Source: Polytrichum commune
Lineage: Eukaryota > Streptophyta > Polytrichopsida > Polytrichales > Polytrichaceae
Length of the DNA stretch: 64,000 bases
Assembly: GCA_950295325.1 (NCBI GenBank)
Contig: OX485809.1
Location: forward strand, 13,018,001 to 13,082,000
Reading direction: 5' to 3'
This document shows, one piece after another, positions 37,301-49,401 of the stretch. Position 1 is the first letter of the stretch. Each line of letters opens with the position of its first letter. Position numbers and translations under genes: made by a program. The notes under the pieces were generated by a model. The model saw only the letters and a list, made by a program, of their open reading frames with translations. It made no database searches and was not told the DNA's origin.

Positions 37301-38060
37301 CACCACCATGCAACCTTTGTAGAGTTAATGAAGTGGATATGTGCACCTTCTCTCATGTTGTACCAATATACCCACATTGCCAGACTCTAGACAAATAGAC
37401 ATAATCAAGCACTCCATGCTATTGCCAACACCCTTCTTGCCCACCCTTCTACCCGTGGTTGCACTTTAATTCATGCTAGTATTCATGATAACAAACAACT
37501 TTTCAAATACTTTACCTTCATGGCTTCCACCATGTACATGCTTCCTTCCAAAAAGTAAATGTTTAGCTCGATTGCCTAGACATCCTATTCTTGAGAGGCA
37601 CCTCCCCTATGAACACCCCTGCCTTTCTCTCCATCCCCTCAGTCACTATCCAATTCATTGAATTCACATACCGCAATGATTGTTTCTCAAACCAAGCCAT
37701 CACCCGCAAACAAGCCAAATATGAAAACATGGTTCCCTATCTACAATGGGTGGATATATCCTCCCACCTTTAATCCTTATGGGCGATAATTGATCATTCT
37801 CAACTCCTTCATCATCAAACTTGAAGATTTAGAAATATCCAATCACAACATCCAACGCCTCATGGACTTTCTCTCCCTTGGTATATAGCAAATGTAAATT
37901 GGAAAAGAAACTCACCCCTATAACTTGTAGTATGTCCTTTTTGTATATGTGAGTATATAGCACATTGGTCCCATACTCACACATCAACAAATGTGTGATG
38001 GAAAAGAAACTCACCCCTACCCCTTTACAATAGTTCACAACCCTCCTCCTTTTTGAGGGG
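34301..38060 (+). pseudogene. C/A-rich, coding-like but broken sequence of unknown origin
   Basis: The plus strand is strikingly C- and A-rich and poor in G. Long stretches read as Pro/Ser/Thr/His-rich peptide broken by stops and frame changes. The longest intact piece is 35,937-36,395 (about 152 codons, no known motif). A further string of short same-direction pieces runs from about 36,950 to 37,775. I recognise no reverse transcriptase, integrase, transposase or cellular domain. It could be an old transposon body or simply biased, low-complexity sequence. No function proposed. Confidence 0.2.
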
Positions 38061-40017
38061 TTCACCTACAGTAATCTCTTGCTTGAGTATGCACTTTGAA
38101 CTAGAGTTGTTGGTGCGCACTTGATTAGTAGGTGCGTACTTTACTCATATCTCTTTCTAGAGGATATCGCTTTCCAAACCTTCTAATTCGATGAATCGCA
38201 ACATGAAATGAATGAAACTTCAGGCAACCCACTTGACCGAAGCCCAACGATGTGAAATCATTGTTGAATCTGAAAGTGCTACTAACTTCAAAGGCAATGA
38301 AGCTCTACACTAAATTGTCCTTGACATCGATGACCAATTGCATTGCTCCGATGTTCAAACGGAAGCTGAACAAACAAATAAATGATGAATTCTCATGATC
38401 GTTTGAGACGTTTCGGCAAAACATTAACAAACTTACATTGACTTTCAAGCATAAAAATTTCATGCATTCGCGGCAAATGACTCTACATGACATGTTCAAA
38501 CAATGAAGTATGAACCTTGATTCTTGTCAAAGAATTTGCGCACTTAACTGGGGGAGTACTTAAGGAGATTACTGTACTCAAATGTAGGCATTACACCACA
38601 CACACTTGCCATCTTTACACAAAGTTGATGTGTGGGTGACTTACAGACTAACCACTATTGTCTCTTTCTTCTAATTACAAGAGATTGGACTATGTCTTCA
38701 AATTTATATTAAGTAGTATGAATTAAGAAATCAATAGACATGCACTTTCAATAACCCAGAAGCCCATTCTAAATCTAACTTTTTGTTGATACTTCATTTG
38801 TAGATTTACTGATGCGTCACAAGTTTCAATGTCTAAATCTAATGAGCACAAGTTGGAGAAAGTGGAAAAAGACCAGATTGCCAACCACATACATTACACA
38901 AGTACTCCTATACCACACAGTGTGGGTGTTGCATTAATACTGCCAGTGGCCCACTCTACCTAATTGCATTCCGTGGTGCGACTAGAGTGGCTCAGACCAG
39001 TATCTGGCAACAACGCACATGAGAATTTAAGATGCCTTAAACAAGCTTGCATTGGGTTCCACAATATCTTGTGGAGGTCCACAGTCCTTCAAGCATCGCC
39101 ACAACTTGTAGTATGTCCTTTTTGTCAAGTCAGAAAAGCGTATACCAAACTACATGGTGGACCTACAATATCTGTAACGTGAAACCTAGTCTATGGTAGC
39201 AGTTCCAATCAAACAACACTCGTATCATCACCGAACACATGTCTTCAATGTGGTCGTGAGGTCAATGCATCGAATGTCACACAGGTGCATTAGCAGTGAG
39301 AACAACAGCAGGTGGACAAGGCTTCATTGAAAGGTAGTCCTGTAGAGATTCTTTTAGGACAGAAAAATATAGATCAGTACTGGTTTCCTGAAACAAAAAG
39401 GTATGCAAGCCTGGGTTTTCAATTCACCAACTTCCTTTTTAGAAGTGGTCATGTCCAAATAGGGCCTCCTATCCACAAATTCCTAACACACCAATCCCAC
39501 TCTGAAACTGCTATATTCATGGACCGATTTAGAGTGCAGAAGATGTCTTTAACTACTGATGCCCTTGTAAGATACCGAGCAGGTTTGTACCAAGATATAA
39601 CTAGACTCATTGAATAACAACCTGAGTAGTCTTTAGAAACACGAGAATTTCAGCCACACAATCTAAGAACCATTACATTCAACAAATAGTACTGAACTCT
39701 TACACTTGACACAGAAACCCATCTTGTGACGCTGAGCTCCGCTTCCTCTCATTATGAAGCATTTGAGTAAAACAAAGCTACTGCTGCAGCAGCAGCAGCC
39801 CTGCAGCTTCTCACTGCAACTCTTGAACAAGAAGGTTCCCTAAAAAATAGTATAGCTCAATCTCCAACTCAACAGGGAGCTCTGCACCCTGTGATTGCAG
39901 AGCACAGGTAAACGCTGCCAGTAGGACGAAATTCTCAAAGAAGGAACAAAAGCGACAATTTCCTGAGTTCCACTCTCTATATAGAACCTTCAACCTACAA
40001 ATCTCTCATTTCAAAAA
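38061..40017. other. Intergenic region downstream of the RPSA gene
   Basis: 38,687-38,820 is the counterpart of 30,848-31,060. Frames at 38,964-39,182 and 39,312-39,617 have no domain. The 3' untranslated region of the ribosomal protein gene should occupy the part just below 40,018. A CTGCTGCAGCAG-type run lies at about 39,779-39,800. Confidence 0.35.
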
Positions 40018-42821
40018 TTACTGGGCAGCAGGTTCCCATCCAGCTGGTGCTGCCACATGATCACCCTCCCATCCAGGCACTGCGGCTTGGGCGGCAGGTG
40101 CATCCCACCCTGCGGGTCTGGCTACAGCTGGGGCAGCATCCCATCCAGGAGTAGCAACTGCACACAACAACAACATAACTCACAACCAATGCTTGCATAC
40201 AAACACCACTTCAAACACAAACTTCGCACATGCCTTCATAGACCACCACCACTACTGCACAACAACACCCCTTATTTTCATCCATTAGCTTCTCTCAAAA
40301 TTCTCAGCTTTCCCATCAAAACTATACCTGCTCCTGTCCACTCAGCACCTGGAGCTGCTGCCACTGGGATTGCAGCTGCTGTTTCAGGCTCCCATTGTGC
40401 GGCATCAGCACCCTCCGGTCCCCATTGAGCATCAGCTGCGCTCAACAAAGCAGGTGCTGCGTACTCTGGTTGGGCGAACTCATGAGCGACGCCCTCCTCA
40501 TCCTCACGGTCCTTGGCTTCTTCAGGCTCCCTGTAGATGAACAGGTCAACCTGCGCCCACAATCGCATTCAGACCACCATATGCTTGCCTGCCAACATCT
40601 TTCTTCTCTACAATGCAATATCACTATATATTTCCTTTCTAAGCTGTGCATGAACCATACAACTGCCATACAGGGCTCCCAACCTCACGGTGATTTTTAC
40701 AGAATGGACTGAACTCCACGTTTTCACCATTCAAAACATTTTTTTGTCACATTCTCGTGCATTGTTCAAATATATAATCCACCCTCCCAATTTTTGTCAA
40801 CCCTATCATTGACAAAGGACGACCCAAAATTCTACTGCTCAACGATTACGACAAAACAACCCTGAATCAGCACGAATCTCTACCATGACATCCCAAGGCT
40901 GAGCAGCAGTGATGGTGCCTCTCATTTGGAGAACCATGCGAGCCAGCAACCAGAACAGAGCTCCGATGCTGTGCTTTCCCTTGTTGTTGGCAGGGATGCC
41001 GATGTCCACGTGGCTCATTGGCGAGTCGGTGTCACAGAAAGCGATCACGGGGATATTTCCAAGAGCTGCCTCCATGATGGGCTGCACCAAAATGCCAAAT
41101 TCAGCACCCAAAACAAAACTCAATCCACACACTACCCTACCACACTCATTCATTACCGGTGCATAACATCCCTCGTGCCCTTATATTCCTTCACAGTCAA
41201 CACTGCGCAGCCGATTACAAGTACAACAAACACCAAGACAGGGAACATCCATAAAAGTGGCAGGACTTGCGACCATGAAATGTGAAAGAAAAAAAATTGG
41301 ACTTCCAATGCCACAGATAACCCCTCCCACATGCACACTAAATCCACCTGGTGGTCGGTACGTGGGTCAGTCAGGATCAACAAACGTGGCTCGCTGAAGG
41401 TGTTTTGAAGCTGATTGGTGAAGGTTCCGGGAGTATGCCTTCCTGCGATAGCCTGGCAGCCAGTGTACTGGGCGAACTTGAGAACGGCCCGCTGTCCGTA
41501 CGGACGAGCAGACTGCACGATGATGTCCTGAGGGTTCTCGATAGCCACAATCACTCTGGCAGCCAACATCAGCTTGTCCCAGCATTTTCCGACGTTGATG
41601 ATGAAAATTCCTGCACACCAACAGAAGCACTCCGGTTACAAAAAATAACAGAATAACTTCTCTCTGAATTCAATAGGCCACAATGCATGGCATCATTCAC
41701 TTTTTTTACAAAAACATTCCGTCGAACAGAGAACATCGCATGGTGCTCAACACGACATCTTTAGTTCATGCGCCCCAAGTAGACAACAAGAACGAAACCC
41801 AACCAACGAGACACGCATTTATTAGAATAATCTTCACTATTAGCAGGCTTAGTGGCTCCCTCCACTGAAATTCCTCATAAGATATTATTATTGATTAAAA
41901 GTATCCATTGATTAAACCAATTGCAAAGAATATTCATGCATTAAGTGGAACTTCAACTAATCTTAGTAAGTAATTCCGTGTTGAACAAAATCATATAATT
42001 TTGGGGTTTGGACCATGTTCCACAACCCACCACAAGAGCAGAAAGAGATAACCCCCAAGAAGACCTAATCGAGAGAATGTATACATGTGACACTACTCCC
42101 ACAACCACAGTTCTGGCAAACCTAACTTGCTCACAGACCTAGTCTCCGATCGCACGCCATACCAATAACTTAGGACACTCGGATACCAAGCAATCGTTTC
42201 GCATTCACTGGACTTCGATGCTCGACTTACCTCTGAGGTCTCCCTGCCAGGGGCCCAAACTTCTTCTATCGGAATCCTAAAGAATAGTACACTAAATGTC
42301 AAGTCCACACTAAATCGAGCAACAAAACGTCTTGACCCACTGCAATCATCCACCACGAGACCTAATTCTTTCTTATGGTACATTGCCAGTTTCATACATC
42401 CCGCATCTAACCTCCTCCCAAAACAACAATGTCACCAACACCTCGGCCCGCTGCAGTCATTATACACGATTAAATTTACATCTTCGCGTCATGCCCCCCC
42501 CCCCCGGTTGCACGGCCGTGTCTGTAGAGCAACGACGTAAAGACCTAACTTTACACAACCGTCCCTACCATCCCTATGGAGATGAAAGGCGGCCGCAAAC
42601 CTCAACACATCAACTTCACCACGAGACAGCCACAGCCAACGCGGGAGAGAAAACGGAACCAATAAATCCGCCACAAAACACAAGTAAAGAACCGAAAACA
42701 TACCATCGGAGCGGCGCTTCCAGACGTATCGCTCCATCTGGAAGTCGCAGTTCTTCGTGCCGAGGTGTGCATCGGCAGCCAGCAGCATCTGCACATCGGA
42801 TTCCTTCTGCGTGAGCACCAT
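40018..42821 (-). CDS. RPSA: 40S ribosomal protein SA (uS2, p40/laminin-receptor family), five exons
   Basis: Structural protein of the small ribosomal subunit, needed for 40S maturation. Coding exons in transcription order: 42821-42704, 41610-41348, 41081-40884, 40550-40328, 40157-40018. All introns are GT-AG and the frame closes exactly, giving 313 residues, close to the usual plant length of about 300. The uS2 core is plain: [105 protein letters not shown] and [16 protein letters not shown], then [16 protein letters not shown]. The acidic, Ala/Pro-rich tail has regularly spaced tryptophans (QWGPE, QWEPE, EWTG, and several GWD/GWE). The ATG beginning MVLTQKE fits the family start; an in-frame ATG 30 codons upstream would add an atypical extension. 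No damage seen. Confidence 0.95.
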
Positions 42822-43060
42822 TGTGATGCTCCGGTGGGTTCGAGCCGCAGCAGCACCGAATGGAAGGGAAAGGATGGCGCGAGAGAAAGGGTGCAAGCTT
42901 CGCTGCCACACTACTTACTCCAAACCCCGACTCTCTCCCCTCCAGCCCTAACGGACGGACGACGACGAAACCCTAGCCCCACTTCGTCATTGTTCGTTCG
43001 TGGACTCCGTCTCGTCCCCTGCCACAGAGGACTCTTGTGAGTCATCTCCCCCTCATTGTA
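42822..43060 (-). promoter_or_regulatory. 5' leader and proximal promoter of RPSA, with telo-box
   Basis: A GC-richer tract directly upstream of the start codon. AAACCCTAG at 42,968-42,976 is a telo-box, an element commonly found near the start of plant ribosomal-protein genes and other translation genes. I did not find a clear TATA box or perfect site II (TGGGCC/T) motif. The transcription start is not placed. Confidence 0.5.
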
Positions 43061-43083
43061 AGAGCAACTCCTATCAAGGTCAA

Positions 43084-43425
43084 GTGTAGAATAATTAACT
43101 AGATGGGTCTTAAAAGGTTGCTTTCTCCAACTTCTCATGGGATATGAAACACGTGATTACCTAGTGTGAGATGGTTTGCAAATCCAAATCGAGGCCATAG
43201 CCAATTTCCTTGTATTTTTTGGAATTTATGTGATTATCTTGTTCATTGTCAAAGTGAAGATTCTTGTGCACTTTAAATGGTCATATAGGTATCCCCAATT
43301 ATGTTGACTATAAACCATGAAATTGTTATCATAATTTGAGCACACAAATCAATCTCTTTTGTGACATGTATTTCTCCAGTGTCCACATCAAATCATATAC
43401 CACTCAATTATAGGTGTCCTTATAA
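43084..43425. repeat. Dispersed repeat of about 400 bp, copy 2
   Basis: Collinear with 31,531-31,960 (AGATGGGTCTTAAAAGG, ACTTCTCATGGGATATGAAA, GAGATGGTTTGCAAATCCAA, AGTGAAGATTCTTGTG, CATATAGGTATCCCCAAT, ACCACTCAATTATAGG). It begins within about 40 bases of the RPSA leader and so marks the upstream limit of that gene's own sequence. Confidence 0.55.
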
Positions 43426-44023
43426 GAAATATCATCGAATAAGGGATATCGACCTTAAAGATGGCTCTATGTTAGTGTAAAAAATCATAGAACCTTAAAA
43501 ATTGAGCAATCATATTGGTTGAGAGCTATGTTTTTAATCGATGAAGTTTACATTGGGTTTGGGTACAATGGGGGGAGTGCTAACTTGTGAGCAATGAGTG
43601 GTAACTTGTGAGTGGTGAGGAAGGCATAATATTTGGTACCACACCCGATGGTATCCTATAATCGTGGTATTTTGGCATGAATAATAAAAAAAGAAGGGTG
43701 GGAAGGATAAAAAACATGAATGTAAGACTATGCATAGTGAGAAAACGAGCATTTAGTAGTGAACAATGAAAAAATAATGTATACAACTATATATATATAT
43801 TCATAGTTGTATTGCATGCCCTATGATATCTTGAATATGACTTTCATTGACATTCATAGTATGAACAATTTGAAAAATGAATCAAAACATATCGCAAATG
43901 ATACTTAATTTTGTAATAAGTCAATGATACAATACAATTATGAAGAGTGCAAAGAAGATAGAGCACGACACAAAACATGTGTAATTCCAAGGTATAACAT
44001 AAGTGAAAGTATATGAAAGAAAT
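43426..44023. other. Gene-free stretch
   Basis: AT-rich; short minus-strand frames without domains. Nothing recognised. Confidence 0.35.
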
Positions 44024-44437
44024 CACGGGGGGGTCACACCCCCTTACATTTCATAACCACGTGCGATAAAAGTTTGCTACCCTATATTACATGCCATAGA
44101 TAATTTTTAAAATTATGATATTTTTTCTACATACACATAACCATTGATAATATCTTTTGTAAATTTTTTGAAATTTTTAGTCATCTTCATTTTTTGTAGT
44201 AATTTGTTTAGTTCAATGTTGCGTCATTCTAGTTAGAAACGGTATGTTTTATAAATAAAAAATAAAAAATCATCAAATTTGGTTACTAATTTTTACTATG
44301 TAATAGATACTATGTATATCTACTCATGAAAAAAAAATCATAAACTTTTGAACCATTTTGGTGATGCTTTTATGTAAAAGTAGATTTTGTTTTATCGTAC
44401 GTGGTGTTCAACTTGACAATGAAGTGCACCCCCCGTG
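44024..44437 (-). mobile_element. hAT-type MITE, copy D, with 8-bp target duplication
   Basis: The ends are CACGGGGGGG and CCCCCCGTG. Direct repeats AAAGAAAT flank it at 44,016-44,023 and 44,438-44,445. It is almost identical to copy B (25,478-25,887), apart from small differences such as an expanded A-rich run near 44,255. 414 bp, non-coding. The two clean 8-bp duplications establish both the ends and the hAT-like mechanism. Confidence 0.87.
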
Positions 44438-44445
44438 AAAGAAAT

Positions 44446-46744
44446 GGTGCCAATAATGAAACCTTCCGTAATGACAGTCAAACACGTGTTACTTAAAAAC
44501 TAACCATCATTATAAATTGTCGTGATGAATGTTGAACATGATTCGGCCTCTAACTCTATGAAACCTAAAATCCACCAATCATGATGTCTAGTTTTTCTAT
44601 GTGCTGAAACGGGAGGTCGAGCCGTAAAACAAAAGCCATAGTCTCAACATAGATAGGGAGACCTCGTTGGGGTGATGGACTTACTAAATAATTTGGATCT
44701 TAAAATATATACTAAAAAAAACAACAACAACAACTTTGGCGACATTTTGCTATCACATTGTTGGCACATGGCAAAACAAATTTCTTAATAATGATTGATT
44801 ACTCCATAGGAATTAAAAAAATACATATCCAATATGCTTTAAGAAAAAAACTACAAAACCAACCATATGAAGCAGTTAAAGAAAAAAAAAACAAGCCAAA
44901 CTTATTCACAAAATAGATTTATGGCCTCACAATTACGAATTGTAGAAACATCCGAGTCTTCAAAATTGATGCCTCTGGCATTATCTAAAGGGGACTGTAT
45001 GATCAAATGATGCAAGATGGAATCAAAAATATTTTTGTCACCTTCCAATGCTAAGAAATGAGGCTTCAAAGTGCAACAAACATGAATGAAGGGTCTTAAC
45101 AAAAAGATAACACACAATTATGAAGAGAACAATGAATGAAAGCATGTTAGTTGGTATTGACATCATTTTTTTTTTAAAAGTTTAAAAATAAATAAAAATT
45201 CACACATGTGTATGCAATGGGATTTGCAATAATGCCGTTGGATTTTGACAAAGCATCAATCAAAAATTTGAAGATCAATGAATGTTTTTTTCTCGTGGGC
45301 CTTTCCAAGGTGTAACACCATCATCTCTCATAAGTTTAGAAGTAGCATCCGCAAAGTTGTATAAACATCATCATCTAAATCTATATCATTCTCCAAAATA
45401 TCTTTGTCAATATTTATTTGAAAAGCGAAAAGAATGTGTTTCAATAAGAAAGTATTGCTAAAAGAAAGAACAAGCAAGAGCGATATGAATTTAATGTTTG
45501 CAAAAAAAATGAAAAGAAAGTAAAATGACAAACCCATCAAAATATAATGCAAACAAACAAACATATTTATAAAAATGACATAAAATGTGACTTTTTGGGG
45601 GGAGACCAACCATTTTGTTTGGATTGCAATGATTGGGCAAGTGGAGGGGATTTTCCCAGGTCCAAGGTTCATGACCAATCTTGAAATTGTAATTGAAAAA
45701 AATAGTTATCCACTTGGCATTCTCATGATAAAATACCAACAAAGCACCATCATCATGAAGATATTGTGTACAAAATAAAAGAATAAGAATAAGAATAAAA
45801 TAAAATTATCGGAGGTTGCAATCCGAAGAGAAATTCAAGAATGAGGACTTAAAACTTTAGTATTAAGAAGCCCCTCCGGATTATTTGCAATAACCAAATA
45901 ATTGTTGTTGTTATTTTCTACACATCTTAAAAGTAGAATATACGATTTGCACTAACCTAGGCAACATAACATACAACCCGTGTAAAGTTAATAAAATTAT
46001 ATTATGTAATATGAGGAGCTTTAGTCTTCAATTTCAAAGAGATAAAAAACTTCATAATGGTAAAAATAACATGATTGTTATTTAATAGAGTTGCAATTTG
46101 AGAAACCATACGTTTTTTGCTTGAAGGTTCACTACTTATGATGTCATTGTCTTTAAATTGCTCAAAGATTTAAGAGATTTTTTTTTCTATCTTTCCTTTT
46201 GTGGGCACATTGTATAGCAATTATTCTTCCACTTTGGTTGGAACAAATGTGAGTTCAAAATAATTACGCAATTCTGATTCGGAATGTGAAGTTATATTCT
46301 TTGGATAATTTGTCTATGATCCACATTTATACTAATGAACTACATCCTAAAGTATGCATATTTTAGGAGTGAACATAAAATTCTCTGATTGAATATTTTT
46401 AAAACTATGAAAGAAGGGTGGTAGCTTGTCCAAAACATTGAAAACAAGTAATACATGCTTAAAGCTTATGTCAAGAAAAAAAATTATAATGTTTGTCAAC
46501 AAAATTTTAAAAATGTAAAATAAAAAATATATAATAAAAAGTGGGTACGTGTAAACAACCCATCTCATAATTTGAAGGCTACCATAATGCTTATAATTTT
46601 AGATATGTCATCATTCAACTTGAGCATGTTGATAATAATCATTTCTCAACAAGTCAGCCTGCAAGACTTAATATAATTAGCAAAACTTGGCAAAGGTTAG
46701 TTGCATTTAAGATCATCTTGATAGTGATGGTCATTTAAAAATTT
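44446..46744. other. Very AT-rich gene-free stretch
   Basis: Long A and T runs and short minus-strand frames (for example 45,328-45,678) rich in Phe/Ile/Leu, as expected by chance from AT-rich DNA. No gene, no element ends. Confidence 0.4.
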
Positions 46745-47049
46745 GTCAAATGCTTGGGGGCTGCACTTCATTGTCAAGTTGAACATGACATGCGATAAAA
46801 GAAAATCTATTTTTTATATAAAGCGTCACCAAAATGGGTCAAACTTTTATCAAAAAATAATAATCTATGAATAGATATACATAGTAAAAAAATGTTACCA
46901 AATTTGATGAATTTTTTATATATAAAAACATATCATTTCTAACTAGAACGACGTAGAATTGAACCAAAACAATTACTACAAAAATGAAAATGACAAAAAT
47001 ATTAAAAATATTAAAAATATTATCAATGGTTGTGTTTATGTAGGAAAAA

Positions 47050-47410
47050 TGTAACGTGTATTACATATTTATTGTTTTATATTTATTTACAACCTCTCAT
47101 TCAACTGGGACTCCTTTACTATAAAACTAGAGGCGCTACCCTGAGTGCTCTAGCAGTCGTAAAGGTAAAGGGAGTTAACTACTAGTTGATGACTGTGGTT
47201 CTACACGTAGTTCTCCCACGTAAGTAGAGACCATTATTTAACTGCACTTAGAGATATCCTAAAGGCATGGGGGAGAGCTCATTAATATATATTTAACTAC
47301 CACTTAACTACCAGTTGGAGGTGGCCTCAACTGCCAGTGGTACTTGTATATAAGCTCTAAGGTTGGGTGGAACATGCCTCTTGAATCTCATAATATTTGA
47401 GAACGTTACA
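47050..47410 (+). repeat. 5' LTR of the gypsy element
   Basis: 361 bp, starting TGTAACGTG and ending GAACGTTACA. A TATATAA box at 47,347-47,353 likely sets the U3/R border. It differs from the 3' LTR at five sites, all transitions. Confidence 0.95.
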
Positions 47411-47910
47411 TTGCTATCAGAGCCGGCACTCTTGTACCTTGTTTTCATTTGGGTTTCTATTAACTTCCGCTGTGTAATTGTTATGCTGGTAATTTTTCTG
47501 GAGGGTGTTGCGGTCCTGGGGGGTCGCGTCTCGCCTCGTCTCGTCTCGTCTCCTTACGGCCTAGCAGAGGGAGGCAGCCTGCTGCCTGGGCAGAGAGCGT
47601 CGCATAGGAGAGCTACGTCGTCTCCTGTGGCTCTCATTTTAGGGGGTCATAAATAATTGGTTTTAGTGATCACTGCTAAAATGAGAGCCACAGGAGACGA
47701 CGTAGCTCTCCTGTGCGACGCTCTCTGGCCAGGCAGCAGGCTGCCTCCCTCTGCTAGGCCGGAAGGAGACGAAACGAGACGAAGCGAGACGTGACCCCCC
47801 AGGACCGCAACACCCTCCAAAAAAATTACCAGCATAACAATTACACAGCAGAAGTTAATAGAAATCCAAATGAAAACAAGGTACAAGAGCGCCGACTCTG
47901 ATACCAATGT
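47404..47910. repeat. Inverted duplication of the element's leader (about 240-bp arms)
   Basis: The left arm (about 47,404-47,642) and right arm (about 47,676-47,910) are reverse complements at about 95% by eye, separated by a loop of about 33 bases. The arms include the primer-binding site, a CGTCTCGTCTCG pentamer run and the AGGAGAGCTACGTCGTCTCC block. The right arm's outer end continues into sequence resembling a diverged LTR end, so it appears to come from a sister element. Confidence 0.92.
47411..47425 (+). other. Primer-binding site, initiator-Met tRNA type
   Basis: TTGCTATCAGAGCC directly follows the 5' LTR. The usual plant site complementary to the initiator methionine tRNA is TGGTATCAGAGC, so this one has a mismatch at the third base of that core. 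A second, inverted copy at about 47,893-47,904 (reverse complement TGGTATCAGAG) fits that core better. Confidence 0.75.
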
Positions 47911-47939
47911 AAACTCTAAAATATGAAGATGTTTTAAGT

Positions 47940-48410
47940 CAGTGGGGTGGAGTTATAGTATTCTGAAACCTGGGTAGATTTATGCACGAAAAAGGGTATA
48001 ACTCCTAGACAAAAAATAAGATAGGCTCGAAATTTGGTGAGATGATTTGTGTTTAGTCTCTCTAGTTATAGTTAAAATTTCAGGTCATTTCAAGAAAGTC
48101 AGAGGAAACTATCATATTCTGAAGTTCTTTTGAGAGCAGCATATGAAAAAGGGTATAACTCCTAGACAGAAAATAGAATAGGCTTGAAACTTGGTGAGAT
48201 GATTTGTGTTTAGTCTGTCTAGTCACAGTTAAAATTTCAGGTCATTTCGAGAAAGTCAGAGGAAGCTATCATATTCTGAAGTTCTTCTGAGAGCAGCATA
48301 CGAAAAATGGTATAACTCCTAGGCAGAAAATCGGATCGGGTCGAAATTTTGGGGCAAGATTTCTGAGTAGGTTGTTTACTCGTGGTTAAAATCTGAAAAC
48401 TGTGGCTCTC
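47940..48410. repeat. 157-bp tandem repeat in the leader, about three copies
   Basis: Units begin GAAAAAGGGTATAACTCCTA at 47,988 and 48,145, and GAAAAATGGTATAACTCCTA at 48,302, spaced exactly 157 bases. A partial unit precedes the first, and the last decays. Each holds TTTGTGTTTAGTCT, AAAATTTCAGGTCATTTC and GAGAGCAGCATA blocks. It lies between the leader palindrome and gag and has no coding role that I can see. Confidence 0.85.
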
Positions 48411-49401
48411 AGACACGAGGTTATTTTTTCTGTTGGGGAAAGCTACTGGGGGGTAGAATTGTTTTGTCTCCTGTTTTGGTTTTTATTGTACATGACCGCG
48501 TGAGCAGTCCCGCAAATTTTTGGCATTGTATTTTGTGTGTTTATGTTATGGCCATCGAGGATATGGACACTTCTGGACTGTCAAGGGAGGATAGTCCTCC
48601 CCAGGTTTTCCTGATTGGCACATCCTCTTCACCGAGTGATGTAAGTATCCGTAGTTTGGTGGTCCAAACTATTCAGGATTACTGCAATGGAAAATTGATT
48701 GATGACTTAAGTCAATTTCAGCGTATAGAGTAGCAAGGTGAAATAACCTTCTCGATTGTGAACACGCATTCCAATCGCTTGGAAGCATTGGAATGCCAGG
48801 TCCAACTCTTGAAGAAGTATAATGAGGGGGACCGTTCTAAGTCCACCACAGTTGCTGGCAAGCCGGAACGGTTCAAGGATAAGTCCAAAATTATCATTCT
48901 GGTTTGGCTCAACCAGATGAAAAAGTTCTTGGTTGCACGCCAGATTGCTCCTGAGGATTGGTCACAATTGCGTCAACATATCTGGAAACCAATGTATCAC
49001 AACATTGGGATATGCTTGCATTGGAGCTGGCAGCGGATAAGAAAGATCCGCAGCTCTGGGATAACTTCTATGATACATTATTCACTATTTATGACAGTGT
49101 CAATGAGGAGTTGGTAGCCCGGAACAAGCTTCGTGTTCTTAACCAGAAAGGTTCTGTTGAGGACTATGCAAATAAGTTTCAGCAATTGTGCTCACACATT
49201 ATTAAAAATCCTGTCTCCCGGGGAGATAAGATTGAGAGATTCATATCAGGGCTCAAGGAGGATATCTGCAAGAAGGTCTTGGTGGATCCTAAGGGCGATG
49301 GTGGGCCATGGGAGGGCATCAAGCGTCTCATCAATTATGCAGTGACTATGGACGCTTGTGAACCCTTTGAGTGGTCCACCACTCTGCGGGATCACTTTTA
49401 G

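Noticed and set aside
40158-42703. Intron-encoded snoRNAs in the RPSA introns, as known in animals
   Set aside because: I found no convincing pair of C/D boxes or H/ACA structure by eye.
42489-42911. Longer N-terminus for ribosomal protein SA using an upstream in-frame ATG
   Set aside because: It would add 30 residues not typical of the family; the downstream ATG gives the expected N-terminus.
47363-47907. Two similar open frames on opposite strands (97 and 86 codons)
   Set aside because: They are the two arms of the leader palindrome read on opposite strands, not two genes.
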